A stretch of DNA of 64,000 bases from Pyricularia pennisetigena (GCF_004337985.1 NW_021940924.1:1-64000), one strand, 5' to 3'; shown: positions 20,007-31,552, counted from the stretch's first letter. A program made the numbers and translations. Notes: generated by a model from the letters alone, not told the origin.

Positions 20007-20655
20007 AGGTCATGCTGCGAGTTGATTAGGACATAATTGTCGCAACCCGAATGTTTTGAACTGCGGCGTTGTCTGAGTGGAGTCGTATTACGTACGCATG
20101 TTGCGAGGGGCAACCTGTCGGAAACACCCAAACTAACGAATCGACTGATGCACGGACGTACTCAGGTTCAAAATTCCATGCTCATTCAGCGATACTTGGC
20201 GTCCATAAAACTTCGGCCTCCCATACTCATATGGGCGGTCGTAATACTTAATAGAAAGCTTCCTGCGGCGGTCTCTGCATCAAATGGCATTCATAGGCGG
20301 TTTGGACGGCGCTTAGCCTGTGTAGGCGATTGGCTGACCGAGATCTTAATCCCGCGCACGGTCCTCTACCACCTGGCGCCAAACAATGATGGCTTCCTGG
20401 CTGCCCAATTTAATGGACTTCATCACGCGTTGAAGCAGCAAGTACCAAACAATATTATATTGGCTGACCTCGTTGGCACGCTTTAACCAAAGCAGTACAT
20501 TGGACCACCGTCGTTGTCAATACAATACTACCTAGGTGCGTTGAAAATGGCGTAAGTTAAAGCAAAGACTGTATGCTGGCAACTTACCGCGGCACGACGG
20601 TTCTGGAAAGTTGGGGTGGTATTGCAGCCCTGAACGTACTTGACTGCGCATGAAC
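20007..20655. other. 5' flank of the kinase-like gene
   Basis: An open plus frame 20037-20486 has no motif I recognise. The interval must hold the promoter of the minus-strand gene. Confidence 0.35.
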
Positions 20656-21123
20656 GACGGCGCGTGCTGAGATAATTTTACACCACTTTTGCCCAGTGCA
20701 GGGGTCTTCTTGTACGCCCCATTCATAGAACTCCACACTCGTACCGTACAAAAACATGGAGTGTGACCCATGATTACAGGGCCACCCTCCGCCTACGGAG
20801 CATGGTTCCGCTGGGTCTACCCAGCTCGACCACAGTGATTGCTTCCATGTCCGGTGCTTTTCTAGCCGCTATGGACTATCAGCCCCGCCTTTCCGAAAAG
20901 CCGTTTGGACCGTTGCCGTGGATGCTTAGGTAATTTAGTGTGGACTTCCTAGCTTTGCATCCCAGAGTGGCCGGCGTCTAATGCAAAGTGAATAAAGCAG
21001 GAGCATGGGACGAAAATGACGATGGGCGTTCAGGGGCTTTTGGACGAGTTTGGTTCCCAATAGGTTCCAAGCAGGGTCTGTCTTGGCGCATCCGAATTTT
21101 TGATCTATTAGTGAATGCCCTGG
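20656..21123 (+). repeat. 468-base duplicated block, copy 1
   Basis: The block is repeated, apparently identically, at 28549-29016. The second copy starts immediately after an N, so at least one copy may reflect an assembly join. No coding potential is clear. Confidence 0.85.
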
Positions 21124-21631
21124 GTACAGAGGGCGAACAGCCTGGACAGAATGGCATGAGCAGACTGCTGTCGTGTCACTAAGGTAGCAACGCCGCCAAG
21201 TTGTTATTCCGTTACAATTAGAAGGCACTTGAATTGGATCTTTTACCGCTGCCAAGAAATTTGATGTTGTTAGCAACGAGCAGGGCTTTATTCAACCCCA
21301 ATCTCGTCAAGGTCGTGTGGAGCTTGGACGTGACTAGGACGGTAAGGCGGAGGATTGGCTGGGGGCATGGACCCGAAATATTCATGGACCCTAAATCCGA
21401 CGGTTTTTCAGTACCAACCTTGCGCAGCCGCCCAGCGATTTCTGTCTTAGCCAAGAATATCCCACAACGGCAGGCGCTGGGCGGACTGTTTCTCAGCCGC
21501 ATAATCAACATGCAATGCCCAATGCAACATGAAAATGCAATCTGCCTCATATGCATCATTGGGAAAGTTTTTGGGAACAGTCACCATCCATCTAGTAGAA
21601 CTGCTACGAAGCCGTGCCCGNNNNNNNNNNN
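21124..21631. other. unassigned sequence ending in an 11-N gap
   Basis: No gene is supported in 21124-21620. Positions 21621-21631 are N. Confidence 0.5.
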
Positions 21632-22035
21632 AAAATGCTGCGCCTTTCGCTGGAACTGGTCGGCGAACGCGACGGGGAGCGCGAACGCTCTTTTTCAGGG
21701 AGGGTGCGACTGAGGAACCAGCCGCTGATCACATCGTCAAGTTCGAGAACAATTCTCCTAAGCGCGGCGTCCTCCGGGGCCTGTAAGCTTTCGAGCTTGG
21801 CTGCAAAGACCTCTTCGAGCCAGCTGCCGACTGTTTCCACGTTTTCCAGCTCCTGTTGCAGTGTTTTGATGGCCAGGGCCGGGAGGCTGGAGTACCTTCC
21901 GCGGCCGGCCGGCTCAGGCGCGTTAGCGGTGCGCGTATCGAAAGACACGTGTTCCGACTCGGCCTGGCCCTGCGGAAAAGCCTGCGGCGTGCTCTGCGGG
22001 CGCGCGCGGCGGTTTGAGACCTCTGGTGAGGCCAT
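21632..22035 (-). CDS. hypothetical protein, partial, runs into the N gap
   Basis: An open minus frame of about 135 codons starts MASPEVSNRRARPQ and has a helical centre (LALAIKTLQQELENVETVG is approximated by LPALAIKTLQQELENV, then VGSWLEEVFAAKLESLQ). It ends in an RS-rich segment (KERSRSPSRSPTSSSERRS) before the assembly gap. The GC-rich, disordered-then-helical layout could be the first ORF (gag-like) of a LINE, but I see no zinc knuckle. The C terminus is lost in the gap. Confidence 0.3.
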
Positions 22036-22639
22036 GACGACCGGCGCCCGGAGGGCGAAAATTCTTCAGCTGTTAAGCTTATTGGTGTGTTTGGGTGTGA
22101 ATCGCTAACAAAGGTGGGTCTGACCCATGAATGGTGGAGGATGCTTGGACTTGCACCTGAACTGAGCGGTGTAATAATCCATGTGGGGATGCTTCCAAGG
22201 CTGGCACGCTGAGTGTCAAGTGGTCGGCGCGTGCCGGCTGAGCCCGTCTGAGTTGGCGTCGTCCCATGGAGAAGGAGGGGACGCTTGCCTTTGGCGAACA
22301 TCGTTCAGCGGAGACCTGGGAGAGGAATTATGCTGGGGGGGAGTTCGCGGCCTTGGTCTTACAACATTGCTGACTGCATTTGGGACTGTCGCTTCTGCTT
22401 GGACTTCTTCCAGTCACTCTCAGAAACGTAGTCTTTTTTGTCTGCCTGACTAAGACCGAGGGCGGCCGATGCAGTGGCATCTTAGAGAGATGAGAAGAGG
22501 AATCGTATACGATAAAGTGATATATCCAAGTGCGTCTAGGATTTCAGGTCAACAACTTGCGTGGGGCGTGCGGGGTTGGACAGGGAAAAGGACTGCGCAG
22601 GTGGGGTCGGGGCAGTGGGGTGATTAACCTTAACGGGTC
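22036..22639. other. no gene supported
   Basis: Short frames only. It lies between the partial gene at 21632 and the LINE 3' fragment. Confidence 0.35.
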
Positions 22640-23375
22640 CGGAAGCCTTATTACAACCCCTATTCGCTCCGCACCCCGCACAGCCAACCGTAAAAGGGCT
22701 GATTTTTCCGTTATTAACGGAAATTCGAGATATTATTACGACGTACAAATCGTTGCAATTAATAAAGATTCCGCCAGGGATAACGCCAACAATACGTTAA
22801 CGGAGGCCGCCAACGCCAAAAATCGTTTATATACGTTTTTAAAGCCTTTTTTCCACCCGTTAATTATAAGTGCCGGGGGCCTTATGGAAAAATCGACCGC
22901 ACAGGCTTATAAACAGTTGCAAAAACCAATGGGCCCCGTTGCGGCCTATAACGTTATTACGTTCCCGTACCTTTGCGGCCGCCTCAATTGCAAAGAATAT
23001 ACCACGTCGAATTTAACGTTTGATTTTATTATTTGTTTTGCCATTTGTTGTGTTATTTGCTGTACTATTTGATTTGCTATTTGCGTTACTATTAATTTTA
23101 TTATTTGTTTTGTTATTTGTTTTGTTATTTGTTTTGTTATTTGTTTTGTTATTTGTTTTGTTATTTGTTTTGTTATTTGTTTTGTTATTTGTTTTATTTG
23201 TTTACAGCCCTTTTATTACTATTGCAATTTTTCTCTTTTTTCTTTTTAGGTTTTTATTTCAGTATTTTGTTTTTATTTTTATTTATTATTAACGTTTCTA
23301 CGTTTGTAATAATAAACCTAGCAATTTTAGCTTAGGAAAATAATATACGCGAATTAAAACCCTAACCCTAACGAC
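22640..23375 (+). mobile_element. LINE 3' end: ORF2 C-terminus, minisatellite, CCCTAA tail
   Basis: Translation gives RKRADFSVINGNSRYYYDVQ, IVAINKDSARDNANNTLTEA and the strongly conserved FFHPLIISAGGLMEKSTAQ, AYKQLQKPMGPVAA. This is the extreme C terminus of a fungal/oomycete-type non-LTR retrotransposon ORF2 (the same type as the relic at 12230). It is followed by an AT-rich 12-base minisatellite (from about 23099) and then TAAAACCCTAACCCTAACG at about 23355-23373, two telomere-type CCCTAA units. The RT core is absent. Truncation at the 5' side is usual for LINE copies. Confidence 0.75.
23099..23197 (+). repeat. 12-base minisatellite (TTATTTGTTTTG)n
   Basis: About eight near-perfect copies of a 12-base unit, with diverged units upstream from 23040. 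Any frame through it gives hydrophobic low-complexity translation, which should not be taken as a membrane protein. Confidence 0.9.
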
Positions 23376-23879
23376 ACAATTGAGGCGCTTCAGGATTTTA
23401 GTAAACACAAGGGCCAGACAGAGGATGATTCTTTTACCCTTCACGATCTGAAGAATAGCTGCCAAGGTATATGTTTCCCAATGGAGGACCGATTGGAATT
23501 CTGTGCAGAACTCATCGACAGGGATGGAAGACGGACTGGGCCATTGAATTGTGGGGCGTGTTTGGGCTGATGGTCGGGTGCGTCTCGGGAAACTCCTTTG
23601 GGAAAAAGAGAGTCCCTCAGACTACTGAGGATTTTCCCGTCAACCTCGAGAGCGCTTGATCGATGCGAGACCAGCCTCAGGAACTGTATCACCTTATCGA
23701 AAAGGTCTTTGAGTTCATCAGTATTGATAAAATGTGAGAGGTGCTGGTTCCTGTAGACCGCAGCAAGGGTAATCAGGTTGCTCCATTGACTAAAATGCAT
23801 CAAAGAACAAATGTCAGCGTGGGGAAAGGAGAAGAAAAAACACGAGTCCCCAAAACTTACCCAAAACGCCTCATGTTTG
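23376..23879. other. no gene supported
   Basis: A minus open frame 23441-23803 has no recognisable family. Confidence 0.35.
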
Positions 23880-24095
23880 CTGGGTAACGCTGAACCGCCC
23901 GCTGACTACGATAGATGAGTCAAAGTCACTTTACGGTATGGAATGTTTTATCGGCTCTGTTTGCCCAGAGACTGCATGCATTTGGGCCGCAACTCATTGG
24001 TTCGCCCGTGCAGTCCGCAAAAAGAAGGTAGCCGACTAGCCTGCGGAGAGCCAAAGGCAAGGTTATGCGGTATATAATTGACGTATAAAGCCCAG
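23880..24095 (-). repeat. about 220-base dispersed repeat, copy 1
   Basis: On the minus strand this matches 59455-59690 (plus): shared blocks include CATAACCTTGCCTTTGGCT, TTCTTTTTGCGGACTGCACG, GTAAAGTGACTTTGACTCAT and CGGTTCAGCGTTACCCAGCA. The pair is in opposite orientation 35 kb apart. Family unknown; possibly an LTR or MITE. Confidence 0.75.
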
Positions 24096-25464
24096 CTTCT
24101 CACAAAGGAAATCCGCAGGAAGCGGTGGCGAACTTCAGCCAATTTCTCATGGCCAACCAACCAACCAACCAACCACACCACAGGCAGTGACCCCAGCAGC
24201 CCATCCCAAACAGAAAACAAGGGCATCCTTGGCTGGCTGTTTCGCAGAAACGAGGCTTAGCATGTTGTGCGGACCATCACAGGCCGGTTCTTACACCCAC
24301 CAGACCCCAGCGGCGACTCAGTTTCCACGCGACGCACGGTGCGTTAATCGCCCCAGTCAAGGCGCAGGCAAATAATTTTGTACTGTTTGGTTCGTAGCGT
24401 GCGAGGGGTCAAATCATGTGCATGGTCATGTGACTTCAAGCAGAATATAGATTTATGTGGTCTTGTAAATAGTTATTTTGTTATTCCAGTCGCGATCATA
24501 TAATTCACAACCAAAGTAGCCACGGCCGATAGCCCGTGATTGACCAAGGGAACGGAGAAATGTACAAATGAGAGAAGTGGAAAATCATCGAGTCTTGGTT
24601 GACAAAGCCTTTTTGGTGCATGGGGTGGCTTAGGCATCGTGGTTTCGCTTTTACCCTTCGCCATTTGTGAGAGTGAAGCGATGGGAGGTAACAGAGCAGT
24701 AATGTATTCGAGGCAGCAAATCGGAGTGGTCTGGGGTGCGGAAGGGCTGCCTATACCATATGCCGAACTTGTGTTATTGTTGGTTTTCATAATCGACTGT
24801 GTAGACGCGTTTGGCGCGCGTGACACAGGGTTCTGTAGTCTTTCATTGATTTATCCCCCATATTCTACAGATTGAATGTCTGCATTGAAGGCGGAAGACA
24901 CATTTGCTCCAAACTGTATGCTCCAGTCCGCTTTGGGTGTTTGTTAAAGGGGGAATATGTTTATGGGTTTCAATTGCTCGGTTAACTTTTGGTTATTGTG
25001 TTAGCCATGCCCACAACAGTTTACAGCACCAAAGAAAAACCCCCGTCCTAATATGTTTGCCACCTGCACCTGTATCGTCTCAATTAAGCTTAAAGGCTAA
25101 AGTTTGATTCCTGCTAAGCAATCCTAGATTTGAATCTGTTCACATGGTAATAAGCGTGTCCATATATGGACTATGTAAGTGTGATCATTGTAAATACTTA
25201 ACCCTGATCAATATTATACCCTCCCAGTATAACGGAAGGTTTTGAATATGTGTTGCTTAATGGAAAGGGCATCTATATTTGGTTTCGTGCCTGGGAATGC
25301 ATACTTATGTTTTGCCGAAGTATGCGGGGTAGATATCATGATCGGAGGAACTTGGTTTGCATCAGTCGGCATGTGGGGCTGAGTTGGGTGAGGGTGACAA
25401 AACTCGGGTGAGACTTCTCGCGAGTCATGAAATAGGGATGAAGTGCTAACCGAATGGCTAGATG
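24096..25464. other. no gene supported; (CCAA)n microsatellite at about 24151-24172
   Basis: A short CCAA microsatellite is visible. Around 24880 a 45-base scrap resembles 6705-6755. Short open frames show no motif. Confidence 0.4.
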
Positions 25465-26029
25465 CGCATTTCGTGACCTAAATGCATTCCTTGGTGTCCA
25501 TGGTAGCGTGCAATAATACACTGACCCCGAAAGTGTCTCAAAATAATCGCTGTCCTAGCGCGAAAATAAACATGAGCAAGCCATTCCTGTCCTCACCAAG
25601 CGCTCTATCTCCCCCTCAGACGCTTAATAATGCCATTTGCCGTTTATACTCGGGTTCAACGAGGCTGGCTTCCAAGCAAGGTAATTAATGGCGCCAAAAT
25701 CATGGCCGAAACGATGGCGAAAAAATCCCCGATGCTGCAGCCCGAGCAGCTCAAGACATCCGTTGATCGACTTCCGTGGCAGTCGTAATTACTTTTTTTG
25801 TACGAGTGGGAAGGCCCTTACCCCTCCATTTCTTACCCCTCCATTTCTTACCCCTCCACACCTTAACCCCCTCCCCCAATACTCAATCCTTTAACAGGTT
25901 ACAAGCGTAACACTCTGACATTCTTAAATAGCAGTACATTACCCCTCGGAAGACAACTTGTTTCGCCACATTCAATTTTACCTTGACCTGTTGTGAATAA
26001 TTCATCATACGTTCCACTATCGATCAAAG

Positions 26030-26113
26030 ATGGCACCTTGCCCAAATTGTCATGGTGACGGGTTGGATGGCACCAAATGCCCAGGTTGTGGGAAAGTAAA
26101 GTCAACCTCCTAA
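26030..26113 (+). CDS. 27-aa zinc-ribbon micro-ORF, intact cysteines
   Basis: ATG to TAA, 27 codons. It encodes two CxxC pairs, CPNC near the start and CPGC in the middle, separated by a HGDGLDGTK linker, then a basic KVKSTS end. The spacing resembles a zinc ribbon or a half DnaJ-type zinc centre. It lies tail-to-tail with the Ulp1-type gene fragment. So short an ORF may be chance. However, the second copy of the block (32017-32100) keeps the frame while losing one of the four cysteines. Confidence 0.3.
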   Translation: MAPCPNCHGDGLDGTKCPGCGKVKSTS

Positions 26114-26156
26114 CAGTAAGTTCATCGACAGCGAATATTTAAGTTATCACTGCTCC

Positions 26157-26930
26157 TTATATGGTACATTCAGTCTGACAAAGGTCTTTTTCCAGATTCC
26201 AGCCGATATCGTCCTCCTCCATCCCCACCAACATTTTCCTGAGAAGCGGATCTGTTACCTGCAACGGTGCCCACCATTTTTCCACTTCTGGCGTTCCAAA
26301 CACAATGGCGATGCCACGACGAAATTCGAGATTGACATCAGGATTGCATACGAATCGATGATTGATCCTGGGATCGAAAACTGTACTGAAGGAGCAAGTT
26401 GGCTACCAAGTCTGAGAACTGCAAATAAAATACACGCGCAAGATGACTTACAATCCATTTGATACGGGGCTACTGGTGCTGTACCCTTGAAGTGACTCTT
26501 CCGAGTTTTTGAACCATAATCCGAGGTTTTCTAGCATGTCTGTGACCGGCCACTCCTTGGTATGAGATCCGGAAAAGTACTCGACAAGTGTTGTCTTGGG
26601 CAGTATATGTACGCCCAAATACTGCTGGACCTGATATCCATGTTGCTGGAAGAATATGGGTTGGCCTTCTGTTGCGCCATTACTCCACCAGAAGCAATGT
26701 AGGATTGTATGCGGACCATTTTTGCCGAACCAAAGATTCAGGATATTTTGCAACCGCCTATTTGTCAAAATGGCTCGCAGGATATTGATTCCCGCCTTGG
26801 TCCACAGGTTCGTCTCTTCCAACTGAGCGGCCCCTAGAGCGGCATAATCGTCCTCCCAGTGTAAAAACCCATCTTTATGAATGATTGATATATCCTCCAT
26901 ATTGATCGGGTGGCATGATTCGTCAACCAC
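26157..26930 (-). pseudogene. 3' fragment of a second Ulp1-type protease gene
   Basis: Equivalent to the last two exons of the intact gene at 32144-35472, with the same intron (26386-26451) and stop codon (26157-26159). The exon 2 piece reads ESCHPINMEDIS...LWTKAGINILRAIL and is cut by the N at 26931, so the protease domain is absent. Whether the copy is truncated in the genome or only in the assembly cannot be decided. Confidence 0.8.
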
Positions 26931-27711
26931 NGGCAGCAACAGGTGCATATGGCAGGCTCAAATTCCAATTCTGTTTTTTACCCGCACTTTGGGGTGAAGT
27001 TAATGCTGACTTTTCTGAGGGGTACTTTTTGTGACGGGCTCATTCCTATTGGCCTTCACCTCCCATAGAAAGATGTATATCAGAACGCATCGATCCCATC
27101 ATCACACTGGCGGTGTCTTTTTTAGGTTAGGACTAAGCTAGACCCTAACAGGTAGGAATCTTTGCAGCTCGAGCCACAAAAAACCAATATTGAGGAGCAA
27201 GGGGTTCGAGTGCTTTGCTCCCACTTACCTGTAGCTGGTTGCCTATGGGCTTCTCGGAATGCTACGTTGGTCGTCCGGGCCGGATGCGTTGTTCCGTGCA
27301 GCAAATTAAAAAGCGGTGAAGATCAGCAGAATGGGGGAGGGTAGATACGGACCAGGCCATTTTTAAATCCTTTATTGCGAGGATTGGCGATCAGTAATAT
27401 GGTGGGGTTTCTTGTCCTTGTGGCTTGTTGGTTCGCTTCGTGGTTGCTCGATAACAAGCTAGGCAACTAGGGTGGGTGGGTACTCACTAGATTCGCTGCC
27501 TCGACTAACGCCTCCACCTTGAATGGCAGGCAGCTCTGTCGACTTACATCATCCCAGCAAAAAACGGGCCCCTCCTTTCCACAATTCCTGAGCACGGACT
27601 ACAACAGGTGTGGCATCTTCTTATTTTACGCTGACTGTCTGTTTTGTCTATCCCTACCCGTAGTTGCCGTAGGTGGACCATTCGTTCTTTCCATTTCGTG
27701 CACATGCCACC
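26931..27711. other. N join at 26931, then intergenic; dispersed repeat at 26991-27060
   Basis: Position 26931 is N. The stretch 26991-27060 (GTGAAGTTAATGCTGACTTT, then GTGACGGGCTCATTCC) recurs at about 42085-42145 and 60368-60437. No gene is supported before the ATG at 27712. Confidence 0.5.
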
Positions 27712-28547
27712 ATGGAGCAGCACATTAGCCCTTTCGACACTCTTGGTTTGGAGTATGGAATTTACTCAAAAGACCAGATCCAAAGCGCCTTCCGAGTGGT
27801 ATCTTCGATAACTCATGGAGATTCTCGTAGCGAGAGCACGTCCAACAAGCCAAAATGGCTCACTTTCGAACAAGTGACCAACGCCAAAAACTTACTGCTT
27901 GATCTATCGCAAATGGGATCGCAATTTACGGAAAATGCAAAGAAATTCAGCATTTTCCCCCGGACAGTTTTTGTGGAAAGAAAGGACAGAACGAACGAAA
28001 TCACATTCATATCCCCCTCAAAGCTACAGATCCACGAGTCATTAGCTCTTTGCGATGAATGTCAGGCTATTGTGCATAAAGAAGACCTGCGACGACATCG
28101 GCAAACCCACAACAATTACTGTTGCACACATTGCGAGGCCGAATTCTCACGACAAGAATATCTGAGCCATCTTACTGTCAATGACCTTGACGAATGCCAA
28201 ATTTGCTGCAAAGCTGTTACGAAAGGGGCGTACACCAGGCACCTGGAGCGCACACATGGATGGGCAAAGTGCCCCTTTTGTTCAACACTCTACCCTAGCT
28301 TGGACCGGATGCAAGAGCATTTGGGCGCGACACATCTGATGAGACGTTGCAGTTCTTGCCCCGAAAATAACATACACGAGCTGTCAGTCCATGTTTCTGT
28401 GGGTCATCAATGTGTGACCTGCCTTTGCGGGGCCGAGATTTGCAACGAATCGCTATTGGGTCATTTAGAACGGCAACATTGGTTTTCGGCCTGCTCTAGC
28501 GGCGAAGTTTGTATTATGAGCGGTTACGACGATCACGATTCTATTTT
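27712..28547 (+). CDS. J-domain-like protein with C2H2-type zinc fingers, 3' cut by N
   Basis: The start ATG at 27712 has a strong context (GCCACCATGG). The N terminus (SPFDTLGLEYGIYSKDQIQS, then AFRVVSSITHGDSR) has the layout of a DnaJ J-domain: DPYxxLG-like start, helix, and an HxD tripeptide that is HGD instead of the catalytic HPD. About 100 residues later come five Cys/His units: CDECQAIVHKEDLRRHRQTH, CTHCEAEF, ECQICCKAV...RHLERTH, CPFCSTLY...EHLGATH and CLCGAEIC...LGHLERQH. There are no introns. The frame is lost at the N (28548), where duplicated sequence begins, so the true C terminus is unknown. The gene could encode a nuclear co-chaperone-like or nucleic-acid-binding protein; this is speculative. 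Confidence 0.65.
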
Positions 28548-28548
28548 N

Positions 28549-29016
28549 GACGGCGCGTGCTGAGATAATTTTACACCACTTTTGCCCAGTGCAGGGGTCT
28601 TCTTGTACGCCCCATTCATAGAACTCCACACTCGTACCGTACAAAAACATGGAGTGTGACCCATGATTACAGGGCCACCCTCCGCCTACGGAGCATGGTT
28701 CCGCTGGGTCTACCCAGCTCGACCACAGTGATTGCTTCCATGTCCGGTGCTTTTCTAGCCGCTATGGACTATCAGCCCCGCCTTTCCGAAAAGCCGTTTG
28801 GACCGTTGCCGTGGATGCTTAGGTAATTTAGTGTGGACTTCCTAGCTTTGCATCCCAGAGTGGCCGGCGTCTAATGCAAAGTGAATAAAGCAGGAGCATG
28901 GGACGAAAATGACGATGGGCGTTCAGGGGCTTTTGGACGAGTTTGGTTCCCAATAGGTTCCAAGCAGGGTCTGTCTTGGCGCATCCGAATTTTTGATCTA
29001 TTAGTGAATGCCCTGG
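28549..29016 (+). repeat. 468-base duplicated block, copy 2
   Basis: As far as I can compare by eye it is identical to 20656-21123. It begins directly after the single N at 28548 and ends within CCCTGG before unique sequence. Confidence 0.85.
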
Positions 29017-29403
29017 CTGAGTACACTAGCATAGTTATGCCTCTAGCGACATGTGGATCTGAAGAGCCGCGGTGGACGAGCTACGGCGCTTGACACTTCG
29101 GCGCATTAAAAGGAAGCGCGTTTGAGTTTTCAATGCACGAGATAACTACATGCGAAAATTTAAATATGAGCGCGCGCTAAGCAAGTTGTGGGGACAAAGC
29201 CACAACGTAGTACCATTCAGACGAGTAAATTAGTAGCTGAAGACTAACAACAAACACGTGCAACCATAGCGCGATCTCTCACTAAGTGAAAATTTGTGAC
29301 CTTACCGAATTACATTCCTACGAGCACTTGCTGTTCCCTTCTCGGCTTGATCCAACTTGTATATTGTCGCAGCTCTAATCATGCATTCCACCTAGTGGAA
29401 TTG
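29017..29403. other. intergenic; short palindrome near 29384-29401
   Basis: ATTCCACCTAGTGGAAT forms a near-perfect palindrome immediately next to the truncated end of the NLR fragment. Otherwise nothing is recognised. Confidence 0.35.
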
Positions 29404-29988
29404 TTACCCACTGAAATTAAACTCTTGTATCCGGTGATAGATCTGCTCTGCCTCCTCGTACTGCCCAAGCAATGTATATACCTCTGCAACATTATTTTGG
29501 AGCAGCCCCAATGTTTCCTTCTCTATACAATGACCCCGGAATTCCAACACCGTTTGCGCATGCGGTAGATAAGAAGCCCATACGTCTCGGTTTTCATGCG
29601 TTGGCCACGGAAACCTCTCCGAAAGCTGGCACACTACCTTTGTCACTTGCTCACCTTGATCGCCCTGCATTTGGATCCAGTTCCGCATCGCAACATGCAC
29701 AAGCCGATGAATGTCGAATCGATCTACTGTTCCACGATCCAGTACAAACGCATACCCTTTCAAAAGGCTTACAGCTTCGATTTTGTCCCAATCTTCTCGC
29801 CCATCAGGCAGCAGCGATATCGGAATATCCTTTTCCGCAAAATACGCGATGTTCCGAAGGTAGGATGCTGCCAATGGTGCGTCACGCGCAATCTGTTCGA
29901 AAGATATAAGCCACGTTGTAGCTATCGCGTTGGCCGTCTTTTCGTACCGGTCCTGTTCCCCGAAATCTCTGCTAAGCATGGCGATCAT
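29404..29988 (-). pseudogene. NB-ARC/TPR NLR fragment
   Basis: On the minus strand NAIATTWLISFEQIARDAP is followed by LAASYLRNIAYFAEKDIP, SLLPDGREDWDKIEAVSLL and DIHRLVHVAMRNWI. This is the ARC2/winged-helix part of a fungal NB-ARC STAND protein. It runs into the first kinesin-light-chain-type TPR (LLQNNVAEVYTLLGQYEEAEQIY), where it breaks off. The effector domain, P-loop and most TPRs are missing. A second broken NLR in the window, of a different class from the ankyrin type at 1738. In fungi these proteins trigger incompatibility or cell death; this piece cannot. Confidence 0.85.
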
Positions 29989-31116
29989 ATTTTGATTGCT
30001 AGCTTTGCAAATTTGGGAGAAGCTAATGGAAGACGAAAGGCAGGTAACAGCATGCTATTTCCGTCACGGCTTTAGCGGCTTTTCTGCCCCTGGCCAGAAA
30101 ATATAGTCCGCCTTACACGATGGATTCTTGCGACAGCTGCTATTCGCTATTGGTTTATGGGCTCAATTCTCTGCCCTTCGGTCGCAAATGCAGGCGTCGC
30201 AGTGACCCGCCATCGCCTCTCGGACCAACAGCAACGGATCCAACCTTCGCACCTTCCGTTATCGGTGGTTTTTGTTGGGTCAACCCAAAGTGATTCATTC
30301 TACAGGGCTTTTGCATCCGATAGAAAAGCAGAGCTAGCTCATTTCTGAGTGCGGGATCTTTGGTTAATGCGTAGGTATATGGGCCGAAGCCCAAATGCAA
30401 TACACTAAAAGCCGGCAGCCCCCTCCTGAAATTGTGGGCCTGGTAGGCGGGATAGCCATGGCCAGTCATTTTAGAAAAATTTTCGTATTGAGACAGTTCG
30501 GGGCATCATTGGGCAGAAGCAACGACCCAGATCCTTGTCCGGGCCCCCAAAAGTCCAGTTGCCATCATGCAACGTCGACCCTGCCATTTGCCGCCCCAGT
30601 CCGCGAATCGGATTGCGCTTTTGCTCCATACGACAAAATGGAGGGCCTCCCGCATAACTGAGCAATTCTGTTCGTCTGATAAGCTGCATATGCTGCCCAC
30701 TATTTGGTGTGTATGTTAATAATGTCTTGGAACCGGTTATGCAGTCGACCAGGCCACCCTCAAGTAGCCATGCGCACATTGTCCAAGAGAGCATTGTTGA
30801 CCACTTGACCTTGTTAAAGACAAGCTTGAGAGCCGGTCGAGGACTCATTGGCAAACTGCAGTGTTGCCACCGCCAAACTTTCTAACCATGAGCCGTGTGG
30901 GGTCCACGGATCCTTGCTTTTCTCCAACCACTAAGATGCCTCCCCTGAGACCCTCATCCTCATCCATGGTTCAAACCACGTTCTAGGTCGAACAATCGCC
31001 AACCCCTCAAATCCAGAATTCAGTCTACAGCACTTTTTCTCGGCCATATATTAGTGTACAAGTGCACCGACAAAACTGGCTACCATGAACGCCAGCGCCA
31101 CTACCACCACTACCAC
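29989..31116. other. no gene confidently supported
   Basis: Minus frames 30471-30854 and 30155-30469 may be parts of one decayed protein (cysteine-containing, no recognised motif). An imperfect ACC-rich microsatellite (CCACTACCACCACTACCACC) lies at about 31098-31117, just before the duplicated block. Confidence 0.35.
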
Positions 31117-31552
31117 CGCATTTCGTGACCTAAATGCATTCCTTGGTGTCCATGGTAGCATGCAATAATACACTGACCCCGAAAGTGTCTCAAAATAATC
31201 GCTGTCCTAGCGCGAAAATAAACATGAGCAAGCCATTCCTGTCCTTACCAAGCGCTCTATCTCCCCCTCAGACGCTTAATAATGCCATTTGCCGTTTATA
31301 CTCGGGTTCAACGAGGCTGGCTTCCAAGCAAGGTAATTAATGGCGCCAAAATCATGGCCGAAACGATGGCGAAAAAATCCCCGATGCTGCAGCCCGAGCA
31401 GCTCAAGACATCCGTTGATCGACTTCCGTGGCAGTCGTAATTACTTTTTTTGTACGAGTGGGAAGGCCCTTACCCCTCCATTTCTTACCCCTCCATTTCT
31501 TACCCCTCCATTTCTTACCCCTCCACACCTTAACCCCCTCCCCCAATACTCA

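Larger units (their letters stand above)
25465..26930 (+). repeat. duplicated block, copy 1 (Ulp1-gene 3' region)
   Basis: Matches 31117-32917 nearly throughout, starting at CGCATTTCGTGACC. Relative to copy 2 it lacks one 15-base TTACCCCTCCATTTC unit and a 320-base stretch (31553-31872). It ends exactly at the N at 26931. It holds the small zinc-ribbon ORF and the 3' part of the Ulp1-type gene. Confidence 0.9.

Noticed and set aside
19706..20013. Plus- and minus-strand repeat proteins overlapping the 21-base units
   Set aside because: Shadows of the coiled-coil frame; 21-base periodicity keeps all frames open.
20900..21260. Ribosomal RNA-like segment in the 468-base block
   Set aside because: A few rRNA-sounding words but no conserved rRNA stretch; two copies are explained by duplication or assembly.
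23020..23335. Long hydrophobic frames (repeated FVLLFVLL-type and FCYLFCYL-type) as a membrane protein
   Set aside because: They are translation of a 12-base minisatellite in several frames; no flanking coding signal.
30155..30854. Cysteine-containing minus-strand frames as a gene
   Set aside because: No motif, no consistent start or splice sites; kept only as unassigned.
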